The position numbers and the translations under genes are program-made. 34,096 bases of DNA from Dehalococcoidales bacterium. GTDB lineage: Bacteria > Chloroflexota > Dehalococcoidia > Dehalococcoidales > RBG-16-60-22. The DNA lies in assembly GCA_028706655.1 (NCBI GenBank), contig JAQTVW010000007.1, positions 1-34,096 on the forward strand, written 5' to 3'. Under the pieces are notes generated by a model. The model was not told the DNA's origin, made no database searches, and worked only from the letters and a program-made list of their open reading frames with translations. This document shows positions 1-7,866 of this stretch, piece after piece; the stretch's first letter is position 1, and each line of letters opens with the position of its first letter.

Positions 1-497
1 CCGATAACCGCCCAGCGCCGGTCCTGCTGCCCAGCCTACGTTCCCCCCGACGCGCAGCAGTCCGTACGCCCCGGTGAGGCGCTCTTTGGGAGTCAGGTCG
101 GTGATTAGCGCGGAGACGCTCGGCCAGAGCATCGTCATCACCGAACGGCTTACGATATAAATCGCCGCAATCGATAAAACCGGAGCTTCAATGCCTACCA
201 GGAAAGCCAGACATAAATAAAGCAGCGCACCAATCCCCAGCGTGCCAATCAGGAGACGACGGCGGCCCAGCCGGTCGGAGAGGAATCCGCCCACTATGCC
301 GACCGCCGCCGAAGACAGCCCGCCGATGAGGATAACCGTGCCCACCAGGGACATCGAGATGCCGCGCTGCTGATGAAGATAGAGTGCCAGGAACGGCATA
401 CTGACGGAAATGCCCATGATGGTCAACAGCCAGACTGCCGTCGCCACCCAGACACCCGGGTAAAAACCATCCGTAAAACGCCCGAACATCTTCATAG
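1..497 (-). CDS. MFS transporter, N-terminal part (runs off left edge)
   Basis: The minus-strand frame from an ATG at 497 is open to the window edge, giving about 165 residues of a major facilitator superfamily carrier. It shows alternating hydrophobic helices. The loop between helices 2 and 3 has the MFS signature (GGFLSDRLGRRR, near residue 90), followed by helices like those of drug or sugar exporters. A second ATG two codons in (491) is an equally good start. The gene lies 65 bp downstream of the DUF2156 gene on the same strand, so the two may be co-transcribed. The substrate cannot be read from this half. The C-terminal half is outside the window; nothing suggests the gene is broken. Confidence 0.85.
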
Positions 498-562
498 TCA
501 GGGATATTAGCCGCTAGAATACCGGGTGTCAATCAGCCGGCGAGCAATAACTTCAGGCAGCT

Positions 563-1468
563 TCAGGCACTTTTCAGCCGGATGCGGTACTTCTCCGCCA
601 TGTGGTCCGGCTGGTAGGACTCTTTTGCCTGCCGCAGCGACAAATCGCCCAGGTCCTGCTCGCGGTTAACGAACGGTACTTGCTCGAAGGCATGCGCTGC
701 GAACTGCTGGTTGATGACCGCGTACAGCCCGCGTATTTCCGGGTTCGCTTTTTCGATGTGTACCACTCCGGTCGAGTTGTTCAGGAGTTCCCCGATGGCG
801 AAGGCTTCCACCCTGCCGTCAATGCGGATGAGTCCGCCCTTTAGTTTAAGATTCGCGAAGTTCTCGAGCGCTTCATTCACCGCGATATTCTCATCAGACA
901 GACCCAGGTCTTCCTCGCAACGGCGCTGCTGACACCACATCTCCACCATCTTTTGACACGCGGCGGCATTATCCTGAGTCAAATCTTCGTAGGTAAAGTG
1001 GTTGTTGCTGCGGAAGGTATTGATAAAGTTGCGCTTGGCATGGTACCTGCGCCCCGCCAGCCCGACGAGGTCCTCGGTGCGGTAGACATAGTCGAAATCG
1101 TCCCGGACAGGTTCGATAGTTAAGTCACCGGCACCGGCAAGCTCGGAAACCAATCGTGCATCACAACGTTCAAGCCGGGATTCTCCCTGACCCATATCTT
1201 TCAGCCAATCGAGAAAGGTGTGCGTCACCGCCTCACGCGGCGATGGACCAACGGGCGGTAAGCCTACTGCGCCATTTATCGTCCGGCTGAAAACAATAAG
1301 CAGCCAGTCGCTATAAACGGACAGCATCACTCGGTAGTGCGCCCGCCAGATGAACAGGTTGGTAAAAGTAAGTTCAGAGGTCTCCGGCTGGTATTTCCAG
1401 AACCAGTCCTGCACCGCGGGACGGTCTACCAGGCTGATAGGGCGAAATTCCGGAAATCGTGCAAGCAA
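563..1468 (-). CDS. DUF2156 / LPG-synthase C-terminal-like acyltransferase
   Basis: This 301-residue protein matches the stand-alone DUF2156 family, related to the GNAT-fold C-terminal domain of phosphatidylglycerol lysyltransferase. Typical family blocks are visible: a basic YHAKRNFINTF stretch near residue 145, a GG-containing strand with IRIDGRVEAFAIGE near 215, an EKANPEIRGLYAVIN block near 240, and a C-terminal NREQDLGDLSLRQAK block followed by SYQPDHMAEKY. It probably transfers an aminoacyl or acyl group, but the substrate is unknown. The start is a TTG only 8 bp after the stop of the upstream DUF1059 gene, so translation may be coupled; no strong Shine-Dalgarno is visible. There is no signal peptide or membrane segment. 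Confidence 0.85.
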   Translation of the reverse strand: MLARFPEFRPISLVDRPAVQDWFWKYQPETSELTFTNLFIWRAHYRVMLSVYSDWLLIVFSRTINGAVGLPPVGPSPREAVTHTFLDWLKDMGQGESRLERCDARLVSELAGAGDLTIEPVRDDFDYVYRTEDLVGLAGRRYHAKRNFINTFRSNNHFTYEDLTQDNAAACQKMVEMWCQQRRCEEDLGLSDENIAVNEALENFANLKLKGGLIRIDGRVEAFAIGELLNNSTGVVHIEKANPEIRGLYAVINQQFAAHAFEQVPFVNREQDLGDLSLRQAKESYQPDHMAEKYRIRLKSA

Positions 1469-1476
1469 GTTCAGTT

Positions 1477-1647
1477 CTATTTCTTGATCGCTTTCTTTAT
1501 TTTCTCGGACATTTCCGGAGAGATACTTTTGATATTGTGCGATTTATCACCGTGCATCGCGATTATCTGCATCATTTCGTCCTGGTTCTCATCCTTGACT
1601 TCAAACTTGCAAGCCATGCCCACATCTTTGCATTTGAATGACGGCAT
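1477..1647 (-). CDS. DUF1059 small protein
   Basis: This 56-residue protein begins MPSFKCKDVGMACKFEVKDE and continues with a helix-like stretch and the motif MHGDKSHNIKSIS. That is the pattern of DUF1059 proteins, described as small predicted metal-binding proteins with two conserved cysteines (here C6 and C13) and a histidine region near residues 32-37. The ATG at 1647 is preceded by a good GGAGGT ribosome site (complement of 1652-1657). It heads a minus-strand group with the DUF2156 gene 8 bp downstream. Its cellular role is not established for the family. Confidence 0.85.
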   Translation of the reverse strand: MPSFKCKDVGMACKFEVKDENQDEMMQIIAMHGDKSHNIKSISPEMSEKIKKAIKK

Positions 1648-1707
1648 TATGACCTCCTTATCTGTGAGTAATCAGCCTCTTTCAGTATTGTTTCAGGAAG
1701 GGAAAAT

Positions 1708-1772
1708 AGTCAATACGTATCTCTACGAGTCCCGACCTATTGACTGTGCCGCCGGATAGCAATAGAGTCAAT
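1708..1772. promoter_or_regulatory. Three copies of a 7-bp motif in a divergent promoter region
   Basis: AGTCAAT occurs at 1708-1714, inverted (ATTGACT) at 1739-1745 and direct again at 1766-1772, in the gap between the DUF1059 group and the cyclodeaminase-family gene. The inverted copy supplies a TTGACT that could act as a -35 box (1740-1745), with a weak TAGAGT 17 bp further on. This may be a shared operator; no regulator is encoded next to it. Confidence 0.35.
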
Positions 1773-1809
1773 GTATAAGCCGGACTGACCGTCATACCGG
1801 AGGAGCATA

Positions 1810-2772
1810 ATGCCTACGTTGATTCTGAGCGGCAGCAATGTGCGTGATTTGCTGGATATGAAGAATGCTATTGACGCTGTAGAACAGGCGTTCCGGCAGT
1901 TGGCTCACGGCGCGGCGCAAATGCCCGCCAAGTCCTATCTGGTGCTGGAGAAGGGTGATTTCCGGGCGATGCCCGCGGCAATTGCGGGGGCGGTGGGCAT
2001 CAAGTGGGTCAATGTTCACCCGCAGAACCCTGCGCGCGGCTTACCCACCGTCATGGGAAGCCTGATATATAACGACCCGGATACCGGTTACCCCCTGGCG
2101 ATAATGGATGCGACTGGAATCACCGCTTACCGTACGGGAGCGACCGCGGCTATCGCATCCAAATACCTGGCGAGAAAGGACGCCCGCACGTTGGGCATCG
2201 TGGGAGCGGGACGGCAGGCGTATACCCAATTGCTCGCTCATGCCGAGCTTTTCGACCTGGAGCAAGTGCTGGTCTATGATTTATCGACAGCCGCAATAGA
2301 CAGGTTCATTGCAGATTTCCCGCAGTTCCCGGTCAAGGCATCGCGGCTGGGGGAGGTCGCCGCTGCGGATATCGTTTGCACCGTTACGCCGGCGCGCCAG
2401 CCAGTGCTCAGGAAAGAATGGGTCCGACCGGGGACGCATATCAACGCTATCGGGGCAGACGCCAAAGGCAAAGAGGAACTCGAACCGGCGATTCTCAAAT
2501 CAGCCGTGGTAGTCGTGGATGATATCGAGCAGGCGACCGGCGGCGGGGAAATCAATGTGCCCATCAGTCGGGGGCTTTTTACCGAATCGGACATCTATGC
2601 AACACTGGCGGATATTGTCTCAGGGAAGAAGCCCGGGCGCCGCAGCAACGATGAAATTACCATCTTCGATTCTACCGGTATTGCCATTGAAGATATCGCA
2701 TGCGCCCGCATTATCTACGAAAAAGCAAAACAATCCGGCAAGTACCTTTCGATAGATTTTATCGAAGGCTGA
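1810..2772 (+). CDS. Ornithine cyclodeaminase / mu-crystallin family dehydrogenase
   Basis: This 320-residue NAD(P)-binding protein belongs to the ornithine cyclodeaminase/mu-crystallin/archaeal alanine dehydrogenase superfamily. Visible marks are the substrate-binding block GVGIKWVNVHPQNP with K65, the YRTGA motif at 107-111, and a Rossmann GAGRQA at 132-137. There is also an INAIGADAKGK(E)EL block near 212, which in family members holds the catalytic aspartate. Length is normal. A GGAGGA ribosome site lies 7 bp ahead of the ATG. It could be alanine dehydrogenase, ornithine cyclodeaminase or an imine reductase; sequence alone does not decide. It stands as a single gene with its own terminator-like hairpin. 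Confidence 0.85.
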   Translation: MPTLILSGSNVRDLLDMKNAIDAVEQAFRQLAHGAAQMPAKSYLVLEKGDFRAMPAAIAGAVGIKWVNVHPQNPARGLPTVMGSLIYNDPDTGYPLAIMDATGITAYRTGATAAIASKYLARKDARTLGIVGAGRQAYTQLLAHAELFDLEQVLVYDLSTAAIDRFIADFPQFPVKASRLGEVAAADIVCTVTPARQPVLRKEWVRPGTHINAIGADAKGKEELEPAILKSAVVVVDDIEQATGGGEINVPISRGLFTESDIYATLADIVSGKKPGRRSNDEITIFDSTGIAIEDIACARIIYEKAKQSGKYLSIDFIEG

Positions 2773-2790
2773 TACCCGGATATCAGTTTT
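2769..2790 (+). terminator. Terminator-like hairpin overlapping the stop codon
   Basis: CTGATA and TATCAG (2769-2774 and 2781-2786) form a 6-bp stem with a 6-nt loop, followed by TTTT. The stop codon of the cyclodeaminase-family gene lies inside the left arm. The stem is short, so this is a moderate-strength call. Confidence 0.4.
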
Positions 2791-2863
2791 GGTGAGTCGT
2801 GAACCAGAAAGCCTTGCCGATTCATCCTTCGACAAGCTCAGGAGAGCAGAATAAAACTATCTC

Positions 2864-3202
2864 TCAGGACCGTATCATCACCAGCATCATCTTGAACTTC
2901 TGGATAGCTTTCAGGGCATGCGTCTGGTTCGCCGGCATGATAATCGTTTCGCCTTCCTTCAGGCGGTTGGGCTTGCCCGCGATGGTTATCTCGGCTTCCC
3001 CTTCGATAAGATACACGAAGGCATCATAGGGTGCGGTATGTTCGCTTAACCCCTGTCCCGTATCAAAGGCGAACAGAGTTATCGTGCCGACCTTCTTATC
3101 GATAAGCGTCCGGCTGACTACTGAAGCATCGCGGTAGTCGACCATTTCACGCAGTTTTTCGACCCGCCCGGTATTAGTTTGTGCCACGAGCACCTCCAAC
3201 AT
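2864..3202 (-). CDS. Small cupin-domain protein
   Basis: This is a 112-residue single-domain cupin. The two cupin motifs are visible: LSEHTAPYDAFVYLIEGEAE at 52-71 and the GETIIMPANQTHAL block at 84-97, giving possible metal ligands H55, E67 and H95. It continues into KFKMMLVMIRS at the C terminus. No reaction can be assigned; many such proteins bind metals or sense small molecules. It overlaps the 3' end of the upstream baeRF-like gene and is probably translated with it. The ATG at 3202 has an AGGA upstream. A GTG at 3187 is an attractive alternative because a full GGAGG sits 5 bp ahead of it. Confidence 0.8.
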   Translation of the reverse strand: MLEVLVAQTNTGRVEKLREMVDYRDASVVSRTLIDKKVGTITLFAFDTGQGLSEHTAPYDAFVYLIEGEAEITIAGKPNRLKEGETIIMPANQTHALKAIQKFKMMLVMIRS

Positions 3203-4385
3203 TTGATTCCTGCGGGATTTCCGCCGTGGCGTAGCGCAGGACCGCCGCTGCCGGTGTGCCGTCCGGCATATTCTCCGGAGCAACGACATGCACCGTCCCC
3301 CGGTGAGCGAGGGTATGCGCTGCCGCCATGTCCAGTAAATCCTCGTCGCAGGACTCTTCTTTTGCATGCAATGATACCACATTTGTATACGGGTCGAAAG
3401 TGCCCCACCTTTCTGCCCCGGCGGCGATGAGCAGGCGATATACCTTCCCCGAATAGGAGTCAGTGACTATCCTGGACAAATCTTCGGCGGTTTTTCCGGT
3501 GCCCGCCAGCTTGCGGTACTGCCTCGCTGCCTCTTCCTCCTCGCGCTTGAAATGAGGCTCGATGATTGCCCAGGCTTTAGCGTGAATCTCTTCGGGAGTG
3601 AGACGGTCGGGATTACCTTCAACTGCTTCGCCAAACAGGTTCGCATAAGTATTCGCCTCTTTATATATCGGGAAGAAATAGTCTACGCCCGCGAGCACCA
3701 GCGGAGCGTTTTCATTCTCCAGGATATCACGGCGTAACCCTCTGTCTACCATGTGCGAATATTTTAACAGTTCGTCTTTGCGGTCTTCGGGCTCCTTGCC
3801 GTGCGCTAAAACCGGTTCTCTGCCCGGCAGTCCGGAATGGTGATGGAATTGCAGTTCTCTATCGAAGTGCTCATATTTCATAGCCTCGGCAAGGCTGCGC
3901 GGGATGATGCCGTCCAGGTCGATTTCCCGGAATCCGTAGTGAGTGCACTGATACAGCCGTACCGTTTTCTGACTGATTGCCAGGATATAAAACAGTCCGT
4001 CAGCGCTCAGCATCGTCAAAAGCGGCTTAACGTGGAATCGTTTGCTCACTACGACCGCTTCCTTGAACTGCACCGGCAGCCGGTAATAACGGAAGAAGTC
4101 ATCCGCCAGGAAAACGACAAGCCCATCACCCTGGTGCCTCCAGAAAAAACTATCGGTCAGGATGCCCTGCACCGGCTCCAGGAACTTCGTCGCTTCCGGC
4201 GCGCGCAGGCCTGCCTTCATCAATCGCGCATGGGCATCCTTTAACAGGTTTCGCAACCGGACAGGGTTCTGCTGCGTCTGGTCGGTGCCGCCTTTATAGG
4301 TGGGCAGGTACATAGAAACGCAAATACAGCCTACCGTTTGTGCTTCCAACAGCATTTTCAGTTCGCCTTTGGGAAATATATCCAT
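3174..4385 (-). CDS. baeRF family protein (release-factor-like), probably family 3
   Basis: This 403-residue protein resembles the bacterial archaeo-eukaryotic release factor-like families. It has an N-terminal block with MYLPTYKGGTDQTQQNPVRL near residue 25 and an FFWRHQGDGLVVFLADDFFR block near 80. The central part has RFHVKPLLTMLSADGLFYIL, and the C-terminal eRF1-like domain has FDPYTNVV, a cluster of acidic residues and LAHRGTVHVV. These families are thought to act near the ribosome or in stress, but function is unproven. I chose the ATG at 4385, 8 nt after a GGAAGG; a GTG three codons upstream has no room for a ribosome site. The 3' end overlaps the cupin gene, suggesting a two-gene transcript. 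Confidence 0.8.
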   Translation of the reverse strand: MDIFPKGELKMLLEAQTVGCICVSMYLPTYKGGTDQTQQNPVRLRNLLKDAHARLMKAGLRAPEATKFLEPVQGILTDSFFWRHQGDGLVVFLADDFFRYYRLPVQFKEAVVVSKRFHVKPLLTMLSADGLFYILAISQKTVRLYQCTHYGFREIDLDGIIPRSLAEAMKYEHFDRELQFHHHSGLPGREPVLAHGKEPEDRKDELLKYSHMVDRGLRRDILENENAPLVLAGVDYFFPIYKEANTYANLFGEAVEGNPDRLTPEEIHAKAWAIIEPHFKREEEEAARQYRKLAGTGKTAEDLSRIVTDSYSGKVYRLLIAAGAERWGTFDPYTNVVSLHAKEESCDEDLLDMAAAHTLAHRGTVHVVAPENMPDGTPAAAVLRYATAEIPQESNVGGARGTN

Positions 4386-4484
4386 AGTTGTCACCTTCCT
4401 TTCACTGACTACCAGCTTAATATTTCCCGAGCCGGATTGGTATCCGTAAAGATACGTATTTTAGAAATAAATGCTCACCGATTT

Positions 4485-4512
4485 TTTACAACATGAGTGT
4501 TCCTGTTATATA
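4485..4512 (+). promoter_or_regulatory. Candidate promoter for the acyl-CoA synthetase gene
   Basis: TTTACA (4485-4490) and TATATA (4507-4512) are separated by 16 bp. Initiation would fall near 4519, leaving a leader of about 20 nt before the ATG at 4539. This makes an upstream in-frame ATG at 4497 unusable, because it lies between the two boxes. Confidence 0.5.
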
Positions 4513-4538
4513 CTGGCAGCAAAAAGGACTGGCGAAAT

Positions 4539-5942
4539 ATGAAATCAGAATCAGCAGGTGTTGACTCGGTAAGAGTGTTCTTTGAACCACGGAGCGTGGC
4601 GGTGGTGGGGGCTTCCCGCACGCCGGGTAAGCTGGGGAATACTGTTCTAAAAAACCTGCTGACATGGAAATTCCCGGGGCAGATTTTCCCGGTCAACCCC
4701 AATCCCGGAGATATCCTGGGTTTGCCCGCCTACACCTCGGTGAGCGCCATCCCGCATCCTGTCGAGCTCGCTGTTATCGCCATTCCCATGGATTATGTCC
4801 TGGATGTCGCCCGCGAATGTGCCGGCAAGGGCGTCAAAGGGATGGTCATTATAACTTCCGGCTTCAATGAAATCGGCGAGGAAGGCGCGCGGCGCCAGCA
4901 GGAATTGCTGCGCATTGCCAGAAGCGCGGGCATGAGAATCGTTGGTCCCAACACAACCGGCATCGTCAATCCCTACCATCCCTTCACCACCACCTTTGTC
5001 GAAATGGGGGCGGTCCGGAAGGGCGCCATCGCTTTTATCGCGCAGACCGGCATGTTCGCCGGGCTGATGCTGCAACGCATCATGACCGCGGAGAACTTCG
5101 GGCTCAGTATCGTCGCCGGGCTGGGCAATAAATCGGACGTCGCCGACCATGATATCCTGGAATACCTGGCGCAGGATGACAACACCAAAGCCATCATGAT
5201 GTACATCGAGGGCGTCAAAGACGGACGCCGTTTTTATGAAACAGCGCGCCGCCTGACCAAAACCAAGCCGATTACCGCAATGAAAATCGGGCGGACCCCG
5301 GAGGGCGCCCGGGCGGCGCTGTCCCATACCGGCTCACTGACGGGCAGCGATGCCGTTTTCGATGCGGTCTGCCGCCAGGCGGGCATCGTCCGCGCCAGCG
5401 ACTTCGACGAGCTAATCGATTTTGCCAAGATGTTCGCCTGCCAGCCCGTGCCAAAGACCAGCCGCACGGCGGTCGTGACCCTGTCCATGGGCGCCGGTGC
5501 GCTCGCCTCCGACTTCTGCTACGAGAGCGGTCTGGAGTTGGTGAAGCTTAAACCTGCCACGCTGGAGAAAGTCGCCCGCAAATCGCCGTCGTGGGCTAAG
5601 CTGACCAATCCTATGGATATCGAAACCATGGTGGAACTGGTGGGACCGGTGGAAGGCTACCGGACCGCAATAGAAGCAGCGCTTGCGGATGAGAATGTCG
5701 ACCAGTGTCTTATCATCGGCGCTACCGTGCTCCAGACTGAGTCCGATGTCCGCTTCCTGGAATCTGTCCGTAAAGCCTATCCTCAAAAAGCAATATCAGT
5801 CTGTATATTGGGTGCCAAAGATGTTTACGAGCGGCTTTTCCCTGCCATCGAGAAGTATCAGATACCGGTTTTCCCCGGTCTGCGCCGTGCGGTTAATGCA
5901 CTCGCGGCGCTGAACCGCTACCGCCAGCTTAACCGGGAATAA
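4539..5942 (+). CDS. ADP-forming acyl-CoA synthetase, alpha subunit
   Basis: This 467-residue protein matches the alpha (CoA-binding and ligase) part of NDP-forming acyl-CoA synthetases. Such enzymes convert acyl-CoA, ADP and phosphate to acid, ATP and CoA. The N-terminal CoA-binding Rossmann domain starts with VAVVGASRTPGKLGN (20-34). A succinyl-CoA-synthetase-like segment contains IVGPNTTGIVNP (134-145) and AFIAQTGMFAGL (165-176). The phosphohistidine loop is ALSHTGSLTGSD with H263. The ATP-grasp beta domain found fused or adjacent in most enzymes is absent here. GPNTTG replaces the more usual GPNCxG. It may pair with a beta subunit elsewhere. The candidate promoter placement supports the chosen start. 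Confidence 0.85.
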   Translation: MKSESAGVDSVRVFFEPRSVAVVGASRTPGKLGNTVLKNLLTWKFPGQIFPVNPNPGDILGLPAYTSVSAIPHPVELAVIAIPMDYVLDVARECAGKGVKGMVIITSGFNEIGEEGARRQQELLRIARSAGMRIVGPNTTGIVNPYHPFTTTFVEMGAVRKGAIAFIAQTGMFAGLMLQRIMTAENFGLSIVAGLGNKSDVADHDILEYLAQDDNTKAIMMYIEGVKDGRRFYETARRLTKTKPITAMKIGRTPEGARAALSHTGSLTGSDAVFDAVCRQAGIVRASDFDELIDFAKMFACQPVPKTSRTAVVTLSMGAGALASDFCYESGLELVKLKPATLEKVARKSPSWAKLTNPMDIETMVELVGPVEGYRTAIEAALADENVDQCLIIGATVLQTESDVRFLESVRKAYPQKAISVCILGAKDVYERLFPAIEKYQIPVFPGLRRAVNALAALNRYRQLNRE

Positions 5943-6046
5943 GGACAGTCGGATTCTCGCAAACGCCATCGCGTTATTGCTTCTTTGCCATTCGTGGAGT
6001 GGAGCAGTTCCCTCATTTCATTGTACAATTAACTTAAGAGATTTTA

Positions 6047-6541
6047 ATGTTCGACGCTTATCTGGATATCGAAACCACCGGCTTATCTTCCTGGAATTCG
6101 GAGATAACCGTTATCGGCATCTACCTGGTGAAAAGCCGCGAGAGCCGCATGCTGCAGCTGACCGGGCGGGACGTGACCGCTTATAACCTCCGTGAAGCCC
6201 TCGATGGCGTCAAGACAATTTACACCTATAACGGCAGCAGGTTCGACCTACCCTTCATTTACAGCACCCTCGGCGTTGACGTCGAAAAGGCTATCCATCA
6301 CACCGACCTCATGTATGATTGCTGGCGCTGCAAGCTGAAAGGCGGACTCAAGTCCGTGGAAGAACAACTTGGAATCCCCCGCAAGCTTAAAGGCATCACC
6401 GGCTGGGATGCGGTGCGCCTGTGGTATCAATACCAGGAAAATGACGACCGCGACGCGCTCAACACCCTGCTTGAATACAACAAAGAAGATGTGATGAACC
6501 TGAAAGTCTTGCGGGAAAAACTGCGGACTGCCCCACGGTAG
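6047..6541 (+). CDS. YprB-like DEDD 3'-5' exonuclease domain protein
   Basis: This 164-residue RNase H-fold protein is of the YprB/RNase_H_2 type. The exonuclease motifs are visible in order: DIET (D7, E9), YNGSRFDLPF (N62, D67), the middle acidic position HTDLMYD (D87), and the final YNKEDVMNL with Y144 and D148. This arrangement predicts a two-metal nuclease acting on single strands, probably in DNA repair or RNA turnover. It is a single domain with nothing fused to it. The ATG is preceded only by a weak AAGAG. It is convergent with the MFS gene, the stops being 9 bp apart. Confidence 0.85.
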   Translation: MFDAYLDIETTGLSSWNSEITVIGIYLVKSRESRMLQLTGRDVTAYNLREALDGVKTIYTYNGSRFDLPFIYSTLGVDVEKAIHHTDLMYDCWRCKLKGGLKSVEEQLGIPRKLKGITGWDAVRLWYQYQENDDRDALNTLLEYNKEDVMNLKVLREKLRTAPR

Positions 6542-6550
6542 AGAACCCGG

Positions 6551-7795
6551 TTAAACTGATTTATTCGCTGAAGCAGTCGTTCTCTTGATGACGAACGTAA
6601 GCACCACCGCGCAGACACTGGCAAAGACCCCGATGGTAAATGGTACCTGATAACTCTGCGTCGCATCGAAGATTTGCCCCGCCGCCCACGACCCGAACGC
6701 GCCGCCGATAGTTGCGCCGGTTACTACCACTCCAACGAGCGCCGAGACCAGGCGGAAGCCGAAGAAATGCCCCACTAACGTCGGCAGGATAGACCACTCC
6801 CCGCCGTATGCCAGCCCGAAGACCACCGCCAGGGCATAGAATGTCCAGAGAGAGCGCGTAAAAATGAATGCCAGCAGAGACAATGCCAGTATCGAACAGC
6901 ATATTATGAGCATGTTCATGCCGCCGAACTTGTCTGACGCGGCTCCCATCGATAACCTCCCTGCGATACTGCCGATACCGACGACACTCACGATAGTTGC
7001 GGCTACCTGCGGCGCAATGCCGAGGTCGGTGGTATAGTTGACCAGGTGTACCATTATCATCTGGACGCCGGAATTAAAAAAGAGATACACCACGAACAGC
7101 AGCCAGAGCGATTTCGTCCGCAGGGCGGAAGACATGGTGGTTTGCGGATTAGTGCCTGCCGGCGTTGGCGGCGCGTCCTTCCGGGGGTTCTGTTCCGCAG
7201 TTCCGGCGGGTCCGCGCCGCAAAAGCAGAGCGCTGCCAATCATGGCGACCCAGACAATGATACCAAATCGCAAGTAGGCGACCGACCAGCCGGCGTCCGC
7301 GATGAGGCGCTCGATTATAGGCACCATCAGCAACGTGCCCAACCCGATGCCCGTCGCCACAATGCCGAGCGTCAGCCCCCGGCGGCGGTCAAACCAGCGG
7401 GCAGTAGTGCCCGTACCGATGGGAAACCCACCGCTGATACCGATGCCGCTGATGAGACCGTAGGCAATGTAAAGCTGCCACAATTCGGTGATACGGCTGG
7501 CAAGCACCAGCCCCAGCCCGGCCATGACGGCACATGCCGTCTCTACCCGAGCGGGTCCAAACCGGTCAGCGAGCCAACCCACGGGCACGGCGAATAACCC
7601 GTGGGTCAGCATCAATGTCGAATAAGCGCCGGAAGTAGCCGCCCGGCTCCAGCCGAACTCCGCCGCCAGCGGCTTGAAAAACACGCCGAAGCTGTACATG
7701 ATGCCCGATTGCATGACGAGCAACATAGTACTGGCAACGACAATTACCCAGCCGTAAGATGAACCCCGGCTCGGCGCCTGTTCCGATACGGACAT
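6551..7795 (-). CDS. MFS transporter, OFA / monocarboxylate-carrier type
   Basis: This 414-residue protein has twelve predicted hydrophobic helices. It starts after a short polar tail with YGWVIVVASTMLLVMQSGIM. The conserved loop after helix 2 reads GWLADRFGPARVE, and the second half carries the matching GAASDKFGG loop. The oxalate/formate antiporter branch (OFA) and the monocarboxylate carriers share this layout, so an organic acid is the likely substrate. I chose the ATG at 7795, preceded by AAGGG; a TTG seven codons upstream lacks a ribosome site. The CMD-repeat gene lies about 70 bp upstream on the same strand, so the two may be co-transcribed. Confidence 0.85.
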   Translation of the reverse strand: MSVSEQAPSRGSSYGWVIVVASTMLLVMQSGIMYSFGVFFKPLAAEFGWSRAATSGAYSTLMLTHGLFAVPVGWLADRFGPARVETACAVMAGLGLVLASRITELWQLYIAYGLISGIGISGGFPIGTGTTARWFDRRRGLTLGIVATGIGLGTLLMVPIIERLIADAGWSVAYLRFGIIVWVAMIGSALLLRRGPAGTAEQNPRKDAPPTPAGTNPQTTMSSALRTKSLWLLFVVYLFFNSGVQMIMVHLVNYTTDLGIAPQVAATIVSVVGIGSIAGRLSMGAASDKFGGMNMLIICCSILALSLLAFIFTRSLWTFYALAVVFGLAYGGEWSILPTLVGHFFGFRLVSALVGVVVTGATIGGAFGSWAAGQIFDATQSYQVPFTIGVFASVCAVVLTFVIKRTTASANKSV

Positions 7796-7866
7796 AGCAC
7801 CCTTTTCTGCAATCAATGTTGCAGTGTGGAATGGCTTAAACCGATGCCAATGCGGTTATGTGCAGT

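Noticed and set aside
188-532. 114-codon minus-strand open frame at the left edge
   Set aside because: It is the wrong frame; the MFS carrier reads through in another minus-strand frame up to the window edge.
4497-4538. Upstream ATG extension of the acyl-CoA synthetase
   Set aside because: The ATG at 4497 sits between the -35 and -10 boxes of the likely promoter and would add a non-family stretch.
7046-7597. 183-codon plus-strand open frame across the MFS gene
   Set aside because: It is rich in Arg, Pro and Gln with no membrane helices, and lies entirely within a clear minus-strand transporter.
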